The position numbers and the translations under genes were made by a program. DNA of 64,000 nt from Methylacidiphilales bacterium (GTDB lineage: Bacteria > Verrucomicrobiota > Verrucomicrobiia > Methylacidiphilales > UBA1321): contig JAJSLK010000014.1 in NCBI GenBank assembly GCA_021272165.1, positions 1-64,000 on the forward strand, read 5' to 3'. The stretch's first letter is position 1, and every line of letters starts with the position of its first letter. Below, piece by piece: positions 9,064 through 18,477 of this stretch. The notes under the pieces were generated by a model. That model did not search any database. It saw only the letters and a program-made list of their open reading frames with translations, and had not been told where the DNA came from.

Positions 9064-9597
9064 ATGGCGCTTGAATCCACTATTTCCAGCACCGCCGAGG
9101 GCTACTACGAACTGACTCTTTCCGGGCGGCTTCACCGGCCGCACTGGGTGGCACAGCTTTTCGCGGCCCTCTCGCAACTTCATGTTTCGATCATTTCGGG
9201 AGAGGCCACCCAATACAAGGGAGGCGAGTGGAAATCGAAATTTCTGCTCAATTTCGCGGGGAGCTCGGCTGATCCCAAGAGTCTGGATTACAATGCATTG
9301 GCAGAGAAAAGCCTGCCCAATGAGCGCACCGCCACGCCGAAGCTGAGCCGGTTTGAGCTTTCACGCCGGCCCGACCAGTTGATCGAGGTCAAGCTGGAGG
9401 GCCCGGACCAGATGGGGTTCCTGGCAGCGGTCCTGGCCAAGGTTTCGGGTCTGGCGCTTTTCCCATCGGCATTGGTTATCGACACGATTGCAGGGAGGAT
9501 CAGCGACAGCGTCGTCTTGCGGGGTATTGCCGACCGGGGCCCGAGCGAAGCGGCGTATCAATCGCTGGATCGGATGCTCAAGAGTTTCGTTACATAA
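9064..9597 (+). CDS. Tandem ACT-domain-like protein
   Basis: A 177-residue protein that appears to consist of two ACT-like beta-alpha folds: residues 14-60 (YYELTLSGRLHRPHWVAQLF) and residues 103-150 (LIEVKLEGPDQMGFLAAVLAKV). ACT domains bind small ligands, often amino acids, and regulate enzymes or sense nitrogen, as in GcvR or the C-terminus of GlnD. No catalytic domain is attached, so it may act as a separate regulatory subunit. It lies 183 bases upstream of the chemosensory operon but probably is not part of it. Confidence 0.55.
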   Translation: MALESTISSTAEGYYELTLSGRLHRPHWVAQLFAALSQLHVSIISGEATQYKGGEWKSKFLLNFAGSSADPKSLDYNALAEKSLPNERTATPKLSRFELSRRPDQLIEVKLEGPDQMGFLAAVLAKVSGLALFPSALVIDTIAGRISDSVVLRGIADRGPSEAAYQSLDRMLKSFVT

Positions 9598-9780
9598 ATA
9601 CAAGCGGTCGTCTCTGAACAGTCGAAATAGAAGCTTTTTGTTACTTAAAAGGCCTAGTTCCAACGTATTGGCATAACCAGTGCTTCACCCTCGGGACATG
9701 AATCCGACGAGGCTCCCGGGAGCGGACGCATGGGAGCGCCGCCGGCTCGGTGAATCACGGGTGGATTCAGGATCAACCGC

Positions 9781-10272
9781 ATGAACCCGTACGGAGTCAC
9801 GCTCGATAAGATCATTCCGCTTTCTCTCGACCGGCTGGAAGCGGGAGCGTCCACCCTGGATGAAATCGACAAGGAACTGTTCCCGTTTTTTGAGGAGGAG
9901 GCGAAGACAGAACTGAAATCGATCGAGACGCTGTTGCATGGATGGGACAAGCCGCCGCCGCCGATCAACGACCTGGTGCGGCAGTTTCACACCCTGAAAG
10001 GCGCGGCCAACAGCATCGGTCATGTGCGGATTGGCGCGCTTGCGGGCGGAATCAAGGATTTGCTCGAGCAGATGCCGCCGGACCATGCGACGGCACTGCA
10101 GCCACAGATCATCAAGACCAACATCCAGGTGATTGGCGCGATCCAGGCGCTTTTACAAGAAGCTCGTGATCCTGAACACAATGCCGTAAAGAAGGAGCAA
10201 ATAGTGCTGGCGATCCAGGCGATTTTGCGGTTACAGGAGATGGAAATAAGTCTGCGCGACGAACAAACATGA
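9781..10272 (+). CDS. HPt-domain phosphotransfer protein
   Basis: A 163-residue stand-alone histidine phosphotransfer protein. The phospho-acceptor His is in QFHTLKGAANSIG near residue 64, within a four-helix HPt fold. It heads a chemosensory operon and its stop overlaps the start of the REC-DUF4388 gene by four bases (10269-10272). It probably receives phosphate from, or passes it to, the receiver domains encoded next. The 183-base leader upstream shows no riboswitch I recognise. Confidence 0.85.
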   Translation: MNPYGVTLDKIIPLSLDRLEAGASTLDEIDKELFPFFEEEAKTELKSIETLLHGWDKPPPPINDLVRQFHTLKGAANSIGHVRIGALAGGIKDLLEQMPPDHATALQPQIIKTNIQVIGAIQALLQEARDPEHNAVKKEQIVLAIQAILRLQEMEISLRDEQT

Positions 10273-10985
10273 ACAAAACCTTCCCGATCCTTATCGTCGA
10301 GGACGACCTGCGCCTGAGCGAAACGATCCGAGCTTACCTGGATCATTCGCTGCCGCAGGTGAGTCCGATGATCGCGCGTTCGGTCGCGGAGGCGCATGTG
10401 TTCATCTATCAGTACGAATTTTCGGCGTTCCTGATCGACCTGACGCTTCCCGATGGCGACGGTCTCGAATTCATCGTTGATCTGCAGACGGTGCTGCCCG
10501 ATGCGAAGGTGGTGCTGATGACGGGCCGAGCCTATGAGGATGTGGAGGAACAATTGCAGCAACTCGGCTCGGTCCGGTTCCTGCAAAAGCCGTTCGACAT
10601 CCTGGCGCTGGATCGCGAATTGCGGGCGATGCTTCCGGAGACGGAGGAAGCCAAACCGACGTTCCAGGGCTCGCTGCGGCAACTGCGGCTGGTCGACCTG
10701 ATCCAGGTGAAATGCCTCGGCCACGACAGCTGCAAACTCCATATCACGGGCGAAAACGGAATGCATGGGGTGATTGCGATCAGCGGCGGTGCGATCCTGC
10801 ATGCGGAGACCGACCGGCATACGGGCATCGCCGCGTTCAACGAGATTCTGTCATGGAAAGGCGGCGTGTTTTACGAGGAGGATTTCCGGGGCGGCGTGGA
10901 GGTCAACATCGAGGGAAGATGGGAGATGGTGCTGATGGAAGCGGTACGTCTGTCCGACGAATGTCATGCGATGAGGGCGGCTTAA
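10269..10985 (+). CDS. Response regulator with DUF4388 (PATAN-type) output domain
   Basis: Residues 1-120 are a receiver domain: acidic pocket VEDD, phospho-acceptor Asp in LIDLTLPDGDG, Thr in LMTGRA and Lys in LQKPFD. Residues about 130-235 are a DUF4388/PATAN domain starting FQGSLRQLRLVDLIQ, with GVIAISGGAILHAETDRHTG. In other phyla such REC-PATAN proteins steer type IV pilus motility by protein contacts instead of DNA binding, so the operon output may be pilus- or surface-related. This is inference from family knowledge. Confidence 0.8.
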   Translation: MNKTFPILIVEDDLRLSETIRAYLDHSLPQVSPMIARSVAEAHVFIYQYEFSAFLIDLTLPDGDGLEFIVDLQTVLPDAKVVLMTGRAYEDVEEQLQQLGSVRFLQKPFDILALDRELRAMLPETEEAKPTFQGSLRQLRLVDLIQVKCLGHDSCKLHITGENGMHGVIAISGGAILHAETDRHTGIAAFNEILSWKGGVFYEEDFRGGVEVNIEGRWEMVLMEAVRLSDECHAMRAA

Positions 10986-11004
10986 TGCTGCGGAGCCATG
11001 AGCC

Positions 11005-12177
11005 ATGAAAAAAGTCCTCCCCAAGAACGTCCTGGCCATCGACGACAGCCTGACGTTGCGGAAATTTATTGAGAAGTCGCTGGCGCATGAGGACTGCGTC
11101 AACCGGCTTCTTCTCGCCTCCGACGGTGCGAGCGGCCTGGAACTGGCGCGGACGTCGCTGCCCGACCTGATTCTTTGCGATTATACGCTGCCCGATATGT
11201 GGGGCGACGAACTATGCCGCCGGCTGGCCGCGCAGCCGGAAACGGCGCACATCCCGATCATCCTGATGAGCAGCAACGGCAGGGAGATCGCCTCGCTGGC
11301 CGCGCGCCAGAGCAATATCGTCCGGCTGCTGGTGAAACCGTTCAGCCGCGAACTGTTGGTCGCAACACTTTCCTATGTGCTGAGCCACTGGGAACAGAAA
11401 CAGACGGTCACGCAGGCGGCGACGGATGTCGGGACAATCCTCATGCGGGGCACCACCGATATTTCACCGATGTGCAGCGCCCTGCGGTTCATCGCGCGGC
11501 AGAAGATGACCGGCGTGCTGCGGGTGGTGGTACGGAAGGAGACGCTGCATGCCTTTTGCCGGGAGGGCGCGGTGCGGGTCGTCTCGACGCGGAATGTTGA
11601 AACCTACCTTGATGGAACGCCCTACCTGACCAACGGCCGCAAAAGCGCGATCTGGAGAAAGTGCGAGGAGCTGCAGCGCCAGACGCTTTCGCCCTTCCTG
11701 TTGAATCTAAGCAAGGAGGGGGTGCTGCCGGCGCAGACCGCTCGGACGTTGACCGATCTTTACGGCCATCGTCTTTTCGCGCGGGTCTGGACCGAGCCGG
11801 GTGGCGTGAATTATGAATTCGAGGAGACCATGCTGCCTGCCTTCATCCATGAATGCCTTCCGCCGCGGCCGCGGATGAACGATTGGATTTTGGAAAACTT
11901 GCGCAACGTCGATTCGGCGGACGACATCCGTTCGATTGTCGATGATCCGATGGGCGTGCCGGCGTTTACACCGGTCGGCTACCGGCAGCTTCAGGAAGTG
12001 GAGCCGAAGCAGGACGAGTGGGATATCCTCTCGCAGATCACCGGCGTGATTTCACTGAACGAGATTTCGCAGCGGCTGCGGGTCCAGCCCGATTCGGTGG
12101 CGCGGAAGATTTTCTGTTTCCAGCGGCTCGGGTTCCTCGACTACTGGCCCTCGCAAATTCTTCAAGCCCAAAACTGA
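11005..12177 (+). CDS. Response regulator with DUF4388-like and C-terminal winged-helix-like regions
   Basis: A 390-residue protein. The N-terminal receiver has AIDDSLTLRKF, the Asp in LILCDYTLPDMWG, LMSSNG and KPFSRE. A PATAN/DUF4388-like section (about 145-285) begins TDISPMCSALRFIARQKMTGVLRVV. The last ~60 residues, ILSQITGVISLNEISQRL, look like the small helical unit often found after DUF4388. The stop lies one base before the cheA ATG, so it is co-translated with the kinase and is probably one of its phosphorylation targets. Confidence 0.75.
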   Translation: MKKVLPKNVLAIDDSLTLRKFIEKSLAHEDCVNRLLLASDGASGLELARTSLPDLILCDYTLPDMWGDELCRRLAAQPETAHIPIILMSSNGREIASLAARQSNIVRLLVKPFSRELLVATLSYVLSHWEQKQTVTQAATDVGTILMRGTTDISPMCSALRFIARQKMTGVLRVVVRKETLHAFCREGAVRVVSTRNVETYLDGTPYLTNGRKSAIWRKCEELQRQTLSPFLLNLSKEGVLPAQTARTLTDLYGHRLFARVWTEPGGVNYEFEETMLPAFIHECLPPRPRMNDWILENLRNVDSADDIRSIVDDPMGVPAFTPVGYRQLQEVEPKQDEWDILSQITGVISLNEISQRLRVQPDSVARKIFCFQRLGFLDYWPSQILQAQN

Positions 12178-12178
12178 C

Positions 12179-14323
12179 ATGGCCGCCAACGATAACAACG
12201 ATATCATCCAGGAGTTCCTCGCCGAGACGCGGGAGAACATGGACCAGATGGAACGCGACCTGATGGTCTGGGAAAAGCAGCCCGGCGACCGGGAGACGCT
12301 CGACCGGATTTTTCGCGCGGTCCATACGCTGAAAGGAACGTGCGGCTTTCTCAGTTTCAGCAAGCTGGAGGGAATCGCGCACCAGGCGGAAAATCTCCTG
12401 AGCCATGTGCGCGAGCAGAAGCGGGCGGTCGATCCCAAGGTGGTCACGGTGCTGCTGCAGGTCCTCGACGCGGTGCGGCGCAATTTGAGCAAGATCGAGC
12501 GGACGGGGAGCGAAGACCCTCAGATTTTCGGTTCCGTACTGGCGGAATTGCAGACGTTGCAAAGTGAAACGACCGAGACTCCTGCTAATGCCGTTCTGGA
12601 ACTGGAGGAGGAATCTCCGCGCGCGACCGCAACGGAAAACAGCCTGCGGGTGGAAGTCGGTCTGCTCGACCGTCTGATGAACCTGGTCGGCGAGCTGGTG
12701 CTGACGCGCAACCAGATTTCCCAGATCGGGATTTCGGAAGAAAATCCGAGCCTGACCAGCGCTTCGCAGAAGCTGAGCCACATCACGTCCGAATTGCAGG
12801 CGAGCATCATGAAGACGCGCTTGCAGCCGATCGGCAACGTCTGGTCGAAATTCCCGCGACTGGTGCGCGACGCAGCCATGGCGGGCGGAAAGAAAATCCG
12901 GATCGAAATGACCGGCCAGCAGACGGAGCTAGACAAAAGCATCATCGAGGCAATCAAGGACCCGCTCACGCACCTGATCCGCAACTGCATCGATCACGGC
13001 ATCGAAATTCCCGAGCGCCGCATGGCGGCGGGCAAGCCCGAGGAGGGCGTGATTCGGCTGAAGGCGTTTCATGAGGGTGGACTGGTGCTGGTGGAGATTT
13101 CGGATGACGGCGCGGGGATTCGTCCCGAGCTGATCCGCGAGGCGGCGTTGCGGCGCGGTCTCATCACCACGGCCAAGGCCGACGTGATGACCGATCACGA
13201 CCTGATCCAGTTGATTTTTGTGCCGGGATTTTCCACCGCGCGCGAGGTGACGATGCTCTCGGGCCGCGGTGTGGGCATGGACGTGGTGAAGACGAATCTG
13301 GAGCGGATCAGCGGCACCATCGACGTGATCAGCACGCTCGGCGAGGGGACCCAGTTCAAGATCAAGCTGCCGCTGACGCTGGCGATCATTCCGGCGCTGC
13401 TGGTGAAGAGTGGCGGCGAGCGGTTCGCAATTCCGCAACTGAGCCTGCTCGAGCTGATCCGGCTCGACGGCGCGAAGGCGGAGCAGAAGATCGAATGGAT
13501 CGACGATGTGCCGGTTTATCGCCTGCGTGGACGCCTGTTGCCGCTGGTTTACCTCAATGAGGAGCTGAAGCTGGCCAAACGGCACGAGCCGGGGCCGGAG
13601 GAATCGGTGAATATCATCGTGCTCGAATCGCATAACGGCCCGTTTGGTTTGATCGTCGACGAGGTGCGCGACACGGAAGAAATCGTCGTCAAACCGCTGG
13701 GACGGCAGTTGAAGTCGCTCTCGGTTTTTGCGGGTGCGACCATCATGGGCGACGGCGGCGTGGTTTTGATTCTCGACGTGATGGGGTTGGCGCAAAAAGT
13801 CCGGCCCGGCGAGACCGTCGAACAGCGTCAGGCCCAAAAGCGGGCCCGGGCCGAGGAAGCGGCAACGCCGGTGGATACAGGCGAAAATCTGCTCCTTTTC
13901 CAGTTGGGCGATTCGAGCCGCTGGGCGGTCGAGTTATCAGATGTAACACGGCTGGAGGAATTTTATGCGCATGAAATTGAACGGGCTGGAACGGTTCCGG
14001 TAGTTCAATATCGAGGCCAAATCATGCTACTAATGCCTTTGCAGCAATTGCTTATGCCTACTGGAGAGCGTTGGCAGCCTGAATTCTCCGCGGACAAACT
14101 TCAGGTCATCGTCCACTCTAGGAACGGAGTTTGCTATGGCTTATTGGTTGACAGGATTATCGATATTGCCCGGGAACCGCTGGTACTGCAACGACAGAAG
14201 AGCAGCGTTGGAGTTCTCGGTTCTATAGTAATTCAGCGACAAGTTACACAGATCATTGATATCGAAACTCTTGTAAAACTTGGTACAGTGGCGGAAGAAA
14301 TAGACGGTATTAGGAAAAATTAA
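12179..14323 (+). CDS. cheA: Chemotaxis histidine kinase CheA with two CheW-like domains
   Basis: A 714-residue CheA. The HPt domain carries the phosphorylated His49 in FRAVHTLKGTCGF. There is no obvious P2 domain; dimerisation begins near residue 155 (LRVEVGLLDRLMNLVGELVLTRNQ). The ATPase has an N box (LTHLIRNCIDHGIE, ~261), DDGAGI and GRGVGMDVV. The first CheW-like P5 domain spans about 395-535 and a second about 565-705 (LLLFQLGDSSRWAVEL). The segment coding for the second (about 13.9-14.3 kb) is visibly more AT-rich than the rest of the gene. It phosphorylates the CheY, CheB and REC-DUF4388 proteins of this operon. Confidence 0.9.
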   Translation: MAANDNNDIIQEFLAETRENMDQMERDLMVWEKQPGDRETLDRIFRAVHTLKGTCGFLSFSKLEGIAHQAENLLSHVREQKRAVDPKVVTVLLQVLDAVRRNLSKIERTGSEDPQIFGSVLAELQTLQSETTETPANAVLELEEESPRATATENSLRVEVGLLDRLMNLVGELVLTRNQISQIGISEENPSLTSASQKLSHITSELQASIMKTRLQPIGNVWSKFPRLVRDAAMAGGKKIRIEMTGQQTELDKSIIEAIKDPLTHLIRNCIDHGIEIPERRMAAGKPEEGVIRLKAFHEGGLVLVEISDDGAGIRPELIREAALRRGLITTAKADVMTDHDLIQLIFVPGFSTAREVTMLSGRGVGMDVVKTNLERISGTIDVISTLGEGTQFKIKLPLTLAIIPALLVKSGGERFAIPQLSLLELIRLDGAKAEQKIEWIDDVPVYRLRGRLLPLVYLNEELKLAKRHEPGPEESVNIIVLESHNGPFGLIVDEVRDTEEIVVKPLGRQLKSLSVFAGATIMGDGGVVLILDVMGLAQKVRPGETVEQRQAQKRARAEEAATPVDTGENLLLFQLGDSSRWAVELSDVTRLEEFYAHEIERAGTVPVVQYRGQIMLLMPLQQLLMPTGERWQPEFSADKLQVIVHSRNGVCYGLLVDRIIDIAREPLVLQRQKSSVGVLGSIVIQRQVTQIIDIETLVKLGTVAEEIDGIRKN

Positions 14324-14324
14324 C

Positions 14325-14792
14325 GTGAACAAGCAAGTCTGCACTTTCAATCTTGGTGATACGCTTTTTGGCGTGGATGTTCCTGTCATCCAGGAAGTGC
14401 TCCGTCCGCAGGCGATGACCCGGGTTCCTCTGGCGCCGTCGGTGGTGCGTGGCCTGATTAATCTTCGCGGGCAGATTCTCACGGCAATCGATTTGCGCGA
14501 ACGGCTCAGCATGCCTCCGGCTCCCGCGGGCGTCGAAGGGATGAACCTCGTCGTGCGACTGTCCGAGGACACGGTGAGCTTTCTCGTCGATGACGTCGGC
14601 GAGGTGCTGGATTTGGAAGCCGAACAATTTGAAGAAACGCCGCCGACGTTGTCGAAGGCGTTGAGCGAAGTCACCTCGGGTGTTTACAAACTTAGCGACA
14701 AGCTCCTGCTGCTTTTAAACGTGAACGCCGCGGCGGTGCCGCGAGAAGAAGAACCCAACTTTATTCCCCAACCCCTCAACTCATCGTTATGA
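14325..14792 (+). CDS. cheW: CheW coupling protein
   Basis: A 155-residue CheW domain protein that couples CheA to the receptor. It has [22 protein letters not shown], the core [22 protein letters not shown] and [20 protein letters not shown]. It starts one base after the cheA stop codon and overlaps the receptor gene by four bases (14789-14792), so stoichiometric co-expression is likely. Confidence 0.9.
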   Translation: MNKQVCTFNLGDTLFGVDVPVIQEVLRPQAMTRVPLAPSVVRGLINLRGQILTAIDLRERLSMPPAPAGVEGMNLVVRLSEDTVSFLVDDVGEVLDLEAEQFEETPPTLSKALSEVTSGVYKLSDKLLLLLNVNAAAVPREEEPNFIPQPLNSSL

Positions 14793-16099
14793 AGACAACA
14801 TCCGCCAAAAACTCACGAAAAACCGTGGTCCTGAACTCGCGCCAAAATGGTCACGCGGTGCCGGCTCCGCTGCTCAATGGCAACGGCTCCGTCCGTCTCC
14901 GTGCGCCGAAAACCACGGAAAAGAAACCAGCTTGGGGCAACGGCCTGCAGTCGATGCTCGATCTCTGCCCGCTGAACATTATCTACGCGGATCTCGACCT
15001 GAATATCCGCTACCTGAATGAGTCGTCGAAGCTGGTGCTCCAATCGCTGGCGTCGCACCTGACCGTTCCGGTGGCCGAGATGATTGGCCAGCCGCTGAGC
15101 CTGTTCCATACCGATGCCGAGGCACTGCGGCGCGCGTTGGCCACCCCGGCGAACATGCCCATCCGGGATTCGATCCAGATCGGGCCCGAAACGGTCGAGA
15201 CGCTTTACACGGCGATCCACGATGCCAGGGGCACGTGCATGGGAACGATGCTGACGTGGCGGATCGTGACGCAAAAGCGGCATACCGAAAAGAAGATGCG
15301 GGACACAGCCCATATGCTGGCCTCCTCGTCCGAGGAAATGAAGGCGATCAGCCAGGCAATGAGCTCGAACGCCACGGAGACGGCGGCCCAGGCCAACGCG
15401 GTTTCCGCGGCGGCGGAGCAGGTGAGCCTGAACATCCAGACGGTGGCCACCGGGGCGCAGGAAATGACCGCGGGCAATCGCGAAATTTCGAAGAACGCGA
15501 GCGAAGCGGCGCGGGTCGCGACGGCGGCGGTGAAAGCGGCCGAGGCGACGAACTCGACGATTACGACGCTTGGCGAAAGCGGCGCGGAGATCGGCAAGGT
15601 GATCAAGGTCATCACATCGATCGCGCAGCAAACGAACCTGCTGGCACTCAACGCCACCATCGAGGCGGCGCGGGCGGGCGAAGCGGGCAAGGGTTTCGCG
15701 GTCGTGGCGAACGAGGTCAAGGAACTGGCCAAGGAAACCGCGAAGGCGACCGAGGAAATCAGCCGCAAGATCGAGGCGATCCAGGGCGACACACAGAGCG
15801 CCGTCCGGGCCATCGCGGAGATCAGCGCGATTATCAACCAGATCAACGATATTCAAAACACCATCGCGAGCAGCGTCGAGGAACAGACCGCGACGGCGAA
15901 CGAAATCAGCCGCAACGTGGCCGATGCGGCCCGCGGCAGCACGGAGATCGCCCGGAACATCACCGGCGTGGCCCAGGCGGCCGCGAGCACAAACAAGGGA
16001 GCGCTCGATTGCGAAAAGGCGGCGAGTGATCTCCTGAAGGTGGCGGAAGAACTCCAGTCCCTGGTGGGGCAGGGAGCTGCCATTACCGCGAAAGCATAA
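14789..16099 (+). CDS. Soluble methyl-accepting chemotaxis protein with PAS-like sensor
   Basis: A 436-residue receptor without transmembrane segments. Residues ~50-155 ([26 protein letters not shown]) resemble a PAS sensor, followed by a long coiled-coil signalling domain. The conserved hairpin tip that binds CheA and CheW reads [20 protein letters not shown] near residue 280. Methylation-type Glu/Gln pairs occur on both helices. A cytoplasmic receptor fits a system sensing internal signals or coupled to another membrane complex. Confidence 0.9.
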   Translation: MKTTSAKNSRKTVVLNSRQNGHAVPAPLLNGNGSVRLRAPKTTEKKPAWGNGLQSMLDLCPLNIIYADLDLNIRYLNESSKLVLQSLASHLTVPVAEMIGQPLSLFHTDAEALRRALATPANMPIRDSIQIGPETVETLYTAIHDARGTCMGTMLTWRIVTQKRHTEKKMRDTAHMLASSSEEMKAISQAMSSNATETAAQANAVSAAAEQVSLNIQTVATGAQEMTAGNREISKNASEAARVATAAVKAAEATNSTITTLGESGAEIGKVIKVITSIAQQTNLLALNATIEAARAGEAGKGFAVVANEVKELAKETAKATEEISRKIEAIQGDTQSAVRAIAEISAIINQINDIQNTIASSVEEQTATANEISRNVADAARGSTEIARNITGVAQAAASTNKGALDCEKAASDLLKVAEELQSLVGQGAAITAKA

Positions 16100-16103
16100 A
16101 GCT

Positions 16104-16508
16104 ATGGAACCAAACAGGCGCACACTAGTTGTCGACGATTCGCGGGTCATCCGCACCATCGTCAGCCGGGCGTTAACGGAACTGGGTTTTCAACCTGAAG
16201 AGGCGGGCAATGGCCGCGAGGCCCTCGAACGGCTGAAACAGGGCCTGTTGCCTGTGGTGGTGATGATCGACTGGAACATGCCTGAGCTGAATGGGCTGGA
16301 GATGGTCCAGGCCGTCCGGGCCAATCCGGACTGGGAAGACGTGCGCCTGGTCATGATTACCAGCGAAAACGAGCTTGACCGTGTGCAGACGGCCCTGATG
16401 GCCGGCGCGGATGAATACATCATGAAGCCGTTCACCAAAGAAATGATCCAGGAAAAGCTGAATCTCCTGGGTGTTCCCATTCCTGCGGCGGCCGCACCCG
16501 CGGCCTAG
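16104..16508 (+). CDS. CheY-type single-domain response regulator
   Basis: A 134-residue receiver-only protein with VVDDSRVIR, the phosphorylatable Asp in VMIDWNMPELNG, switch Thr in MITSEN and Lys in IMKPFTKE. It lies four bases after the receptor gene and 13 bases before cheB. As a stand-alone CheY it either carries the output signal or acts as a phosphate sink; a second CheY is encoded at 18972. Confidence 0.9.
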   Translation: MEPNRRTLVVDDSRVIRTIVSRALTELGFQPEEAGNGREALERLKQGLLPVVVMIDWNMPELNGLEMVQAVRANPDWEDVRLVMITSENELDRVQTALMAGADEYIMKPFTKEMIQEKLNLLGVPIPAAAAPAA

Positions 16509-16521
16509 AGCTCAGCTCGTC

Positions 16522-17604
16522 ATGAGGCGTTTGCGCGTATTGATTGTCGATGATTCGGTAGTCATGCGCCGTATGATTTCGGACATGCTTCAGAGCGATC
16601 CGGCCCTCGAAGTCGCCGGCATTGCCCATCATGGCCACATTGCGTTGGCCAAGATTCCGCAGGTTTCGCCCGATATCGTCACGCTCGACCTCGACATGCC
16701 GGAGATGGATGGGCTGGAGACGCTGACCCGGATTCGCGAGGACTATCCGCATCTCCCGGTGCTGATCGTTAGCGCTCTGACCGAGCACGGCACCCGGCTG
16801 ACGCTCGACGCGCTGGCCATGGGCGCCAGCGATTACGTGACGAAGCCGTCGAGCATCGGGCCTCATTCATCCAACGTCGACGAAGTGCGCAAGGAACTGC
16901 TGGCCAAGATCAAATCCCTCGGCGCGGCGCATCTGAGCCGGTACGCGGGGCGGCCCAAAACGGCTTCTGAGGAGGATTCCTCCCGCAGCCGCATCGACAT
17001 TGTGGCGATCGGAATTTCGACCGGCGGCCCCAACGCGCTGATGAAGCTGCTGCCGGAAATTCCCGCCGATTTTCCCATTCCGATTGTCGTGGTGCAGCAC
17101 ATGCCGCCGCTTTTCACCCAGTTTTTGGCCGAGCGCCTGGGCAAGGTCTGCGCGCTCAAGGTGAAGGAGGCCGTTCACGGCGATCTGCTGGAAGGGGGAA
17201 CGATCTGGATTGCGCCCGGGGATCATCACCTCGAAATGGAACGGACGGAGAAGGGCGTCGCGGTGCGGCTGCATCAGGGGCCGCTGGAGAATTCGTGCCG
17301 TCCGGCGGTCGATCCGACGTTCCGTTCGGCGGTCGAGTGTTATGGTTCGCGCGTTTTGGGGGTCATCATGACCGGCATGGGGCAGGATGGCCTGCAGGGA
17401 ACGCGCTGCATTTATGACAGCGGCGGACAAATCCTGGCCCAGGACGAGAAGACTTCGGTGATTTGGGGCATGCCCCGTTTTGTGGTGGAGGAGGGGCTGC
17501 CGGACGAGGTTCTGCCGCTTGACAAACTGGCGGGCGCCATCGTGGCCCGGACCATGGGCGGTCACTTGCCGGCGACCGATCATCACGCGGAGGTCAAACG
17601 ATGA
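16522..17604 (+). CDS. cheB: Protein-glutamate methylesterase CheB
   Basis: The receiver domain (IVDDSVVMRRM, LDLDMPEMDG, ALTEHG, TKPSS) is joined by a linker to the methylesterase domain, with catalytic Ser in GISTGGPNAL (~165), His in VVVQHMPP (~191) and Asp in MTGMGQDG (~288). It removes methyl groups from receptor glutamates. The ATG at 16522 gives the canonical MRRLRVLIVDDS start; a longer frame from 16471 would overlap cheY and add an atypical Pro/Arg-rich leader. It overlaps cheR by four bases. Confidence 0.9.
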   Translation: MRRLRVLIVDDSVVMRRMISDMLQSDPALEVAGIAHHGHIALAKIPQVSPDIVTLDLDMPEMDGLETLTRIREDYPHLPVLIVSALTEHGTRLTLDALAMGASDYVTKPSSIGPHSSNVDEVRKELLAKIKSLGAAHLSRYAGRPKTASEEDSSRSRIDIVAIGISTGGPNALMKLLPEIPADFPIPIVVVQHMPPLFTQFLAERLGKVCALKVKEAVHGDLLEGGTIWIAPGDHHLEMERTEKGVAVRLHQGPLENSCRPAVDPTFRSAVECYGSRVLGVIMTGMGQDGLQGTRCIYDSGGQILAQDEKTSVIWGMPRFVVEEGLPDEVLPLDKLAGAIVARTMGGHLPATDHHAEVKR

Positions 17605-18473
17605 TTGCCCCCGTCGCGACTCTGGAGCGGGAGGAGTTTCATTTCATCCGCGACTTTGTCTACAAGACGGCGGCGATTGTGATCGATGAGGACAAGCATT
17701 ACCTGGTGGAGTACCGGCTGGGGCCGCTGATTGAGCGGGAGGGAATTCGTTCTTTCCGGCATCTGGTGTCGGAGCTGAGGCAGCCGACCTCGGGGCCGTT
17801 GCGGAGCCGCGTGGTCGACGCGATGACGACCAATGAGACCTCCTTTTTCCGCGATGCCCGCCCCTTCGATCATCTGCGCCGGGCGGTTTTGCCGCAACTA
17901 ATCGAGCGGCGCCGCTCGGAGAAGTGCCTCACGTTCTTTTTTGGCGGTTGCTCGAGCGGGCAGGAGCCCTACAGCATCGCGATGATCCTGCGGCAATTTT
18001 TCCCCGAGCTGGACACCTGGAACCTGCGCCTGACCGGGGCCGATATTTCGAGCGAAATGATCCGGCGCGCGCGCGAAGGCGTTTACACGCAGTTTGAGAT
18101 CAACCGCGGCCTGCCGGCGCGGCTGTTGGTGCAGTTTTTTGAGAAGGCAGGGATCCATTGGCGCCTTTCGGAGTCGATCCGTTCCATGGTGCAGTTCGAG
18201 GAGAGGAACCTGACGCATCCGCTGGGACTCACTGGGAACGTCGACATCTTTTTCCTCCGCAATGTTCTCATTTACTTCGATCAGGAGGAACGGCGGCGGC
18301 TGTTGCAGCAGGTTCGGGATGGATTGCGTTCCGACGGATTCCTGATGCTGGGCGCGGCTGAGACGACCGTGTTCTGTAACGATCTCTTTGTTCCGGTGCC
18401 GATGGAATTTTCCAACCTGTTTCACCTGAAGGGAACGCCGAATCCGATCAACCTGAATCCATGCCAAGCCTGA
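17601..18473 (+). CDS. cheR: Chemotaxis methyltransferase CheR
   Basis: A 290-residue SAM-dependent methyltransferase acting on receptor glutamates. The N-terminal helical domain has TNETSFFRDARPFDHL and the catalytic domain GCSSGQEPYSIAMIL plus NVLIYFDQEERRRLL, all typical of CheR. No C-terminal TPR extension is present. It is translationally coupled to cheB (ATGA overlap) and followed after four bases by cheX. Confidence 0.92.
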   Translation: MIAPVATLEREEFHFIRDFVYKTAAIVIDEDKHYLVEYRLGPLIEREGIRSFRHLVSELRQPTSGPLRSRVVDAMTTNETSFFRDARPFDHLRRAVLPQLIERRRSEKCLTFFFGGCSSGQEPYSIAMILRQFFPELDTWNLRLTGADISSEMIRRAREGVYTQFEINRGLPARLLVQFFEKAGIHWRLSESIRSMVQFEERNLTHPLGLTGNVDIFFLRNVLIYFDQEERRRLLQQVRDGLRSDGFLMLGAAETTVFCNDLFVPVPMEFSNLFHLKGTPNPINLNPCQA

Positions 18474-18477
18474 AGCC

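Noticed and set aside
9598-9780. Possible riboswitch in the leader of the chemosensory operon
   Set aside because: I looked for the conserved cores of cyclic di-GMP and other classes and found none; only local hairpins are possible.
16471-16521. Longer start for cheB
   Set aside because: It would overlap cheY by 38 bases and add a Pro/Arg-rich leader before the canonical receiver start at 16522.
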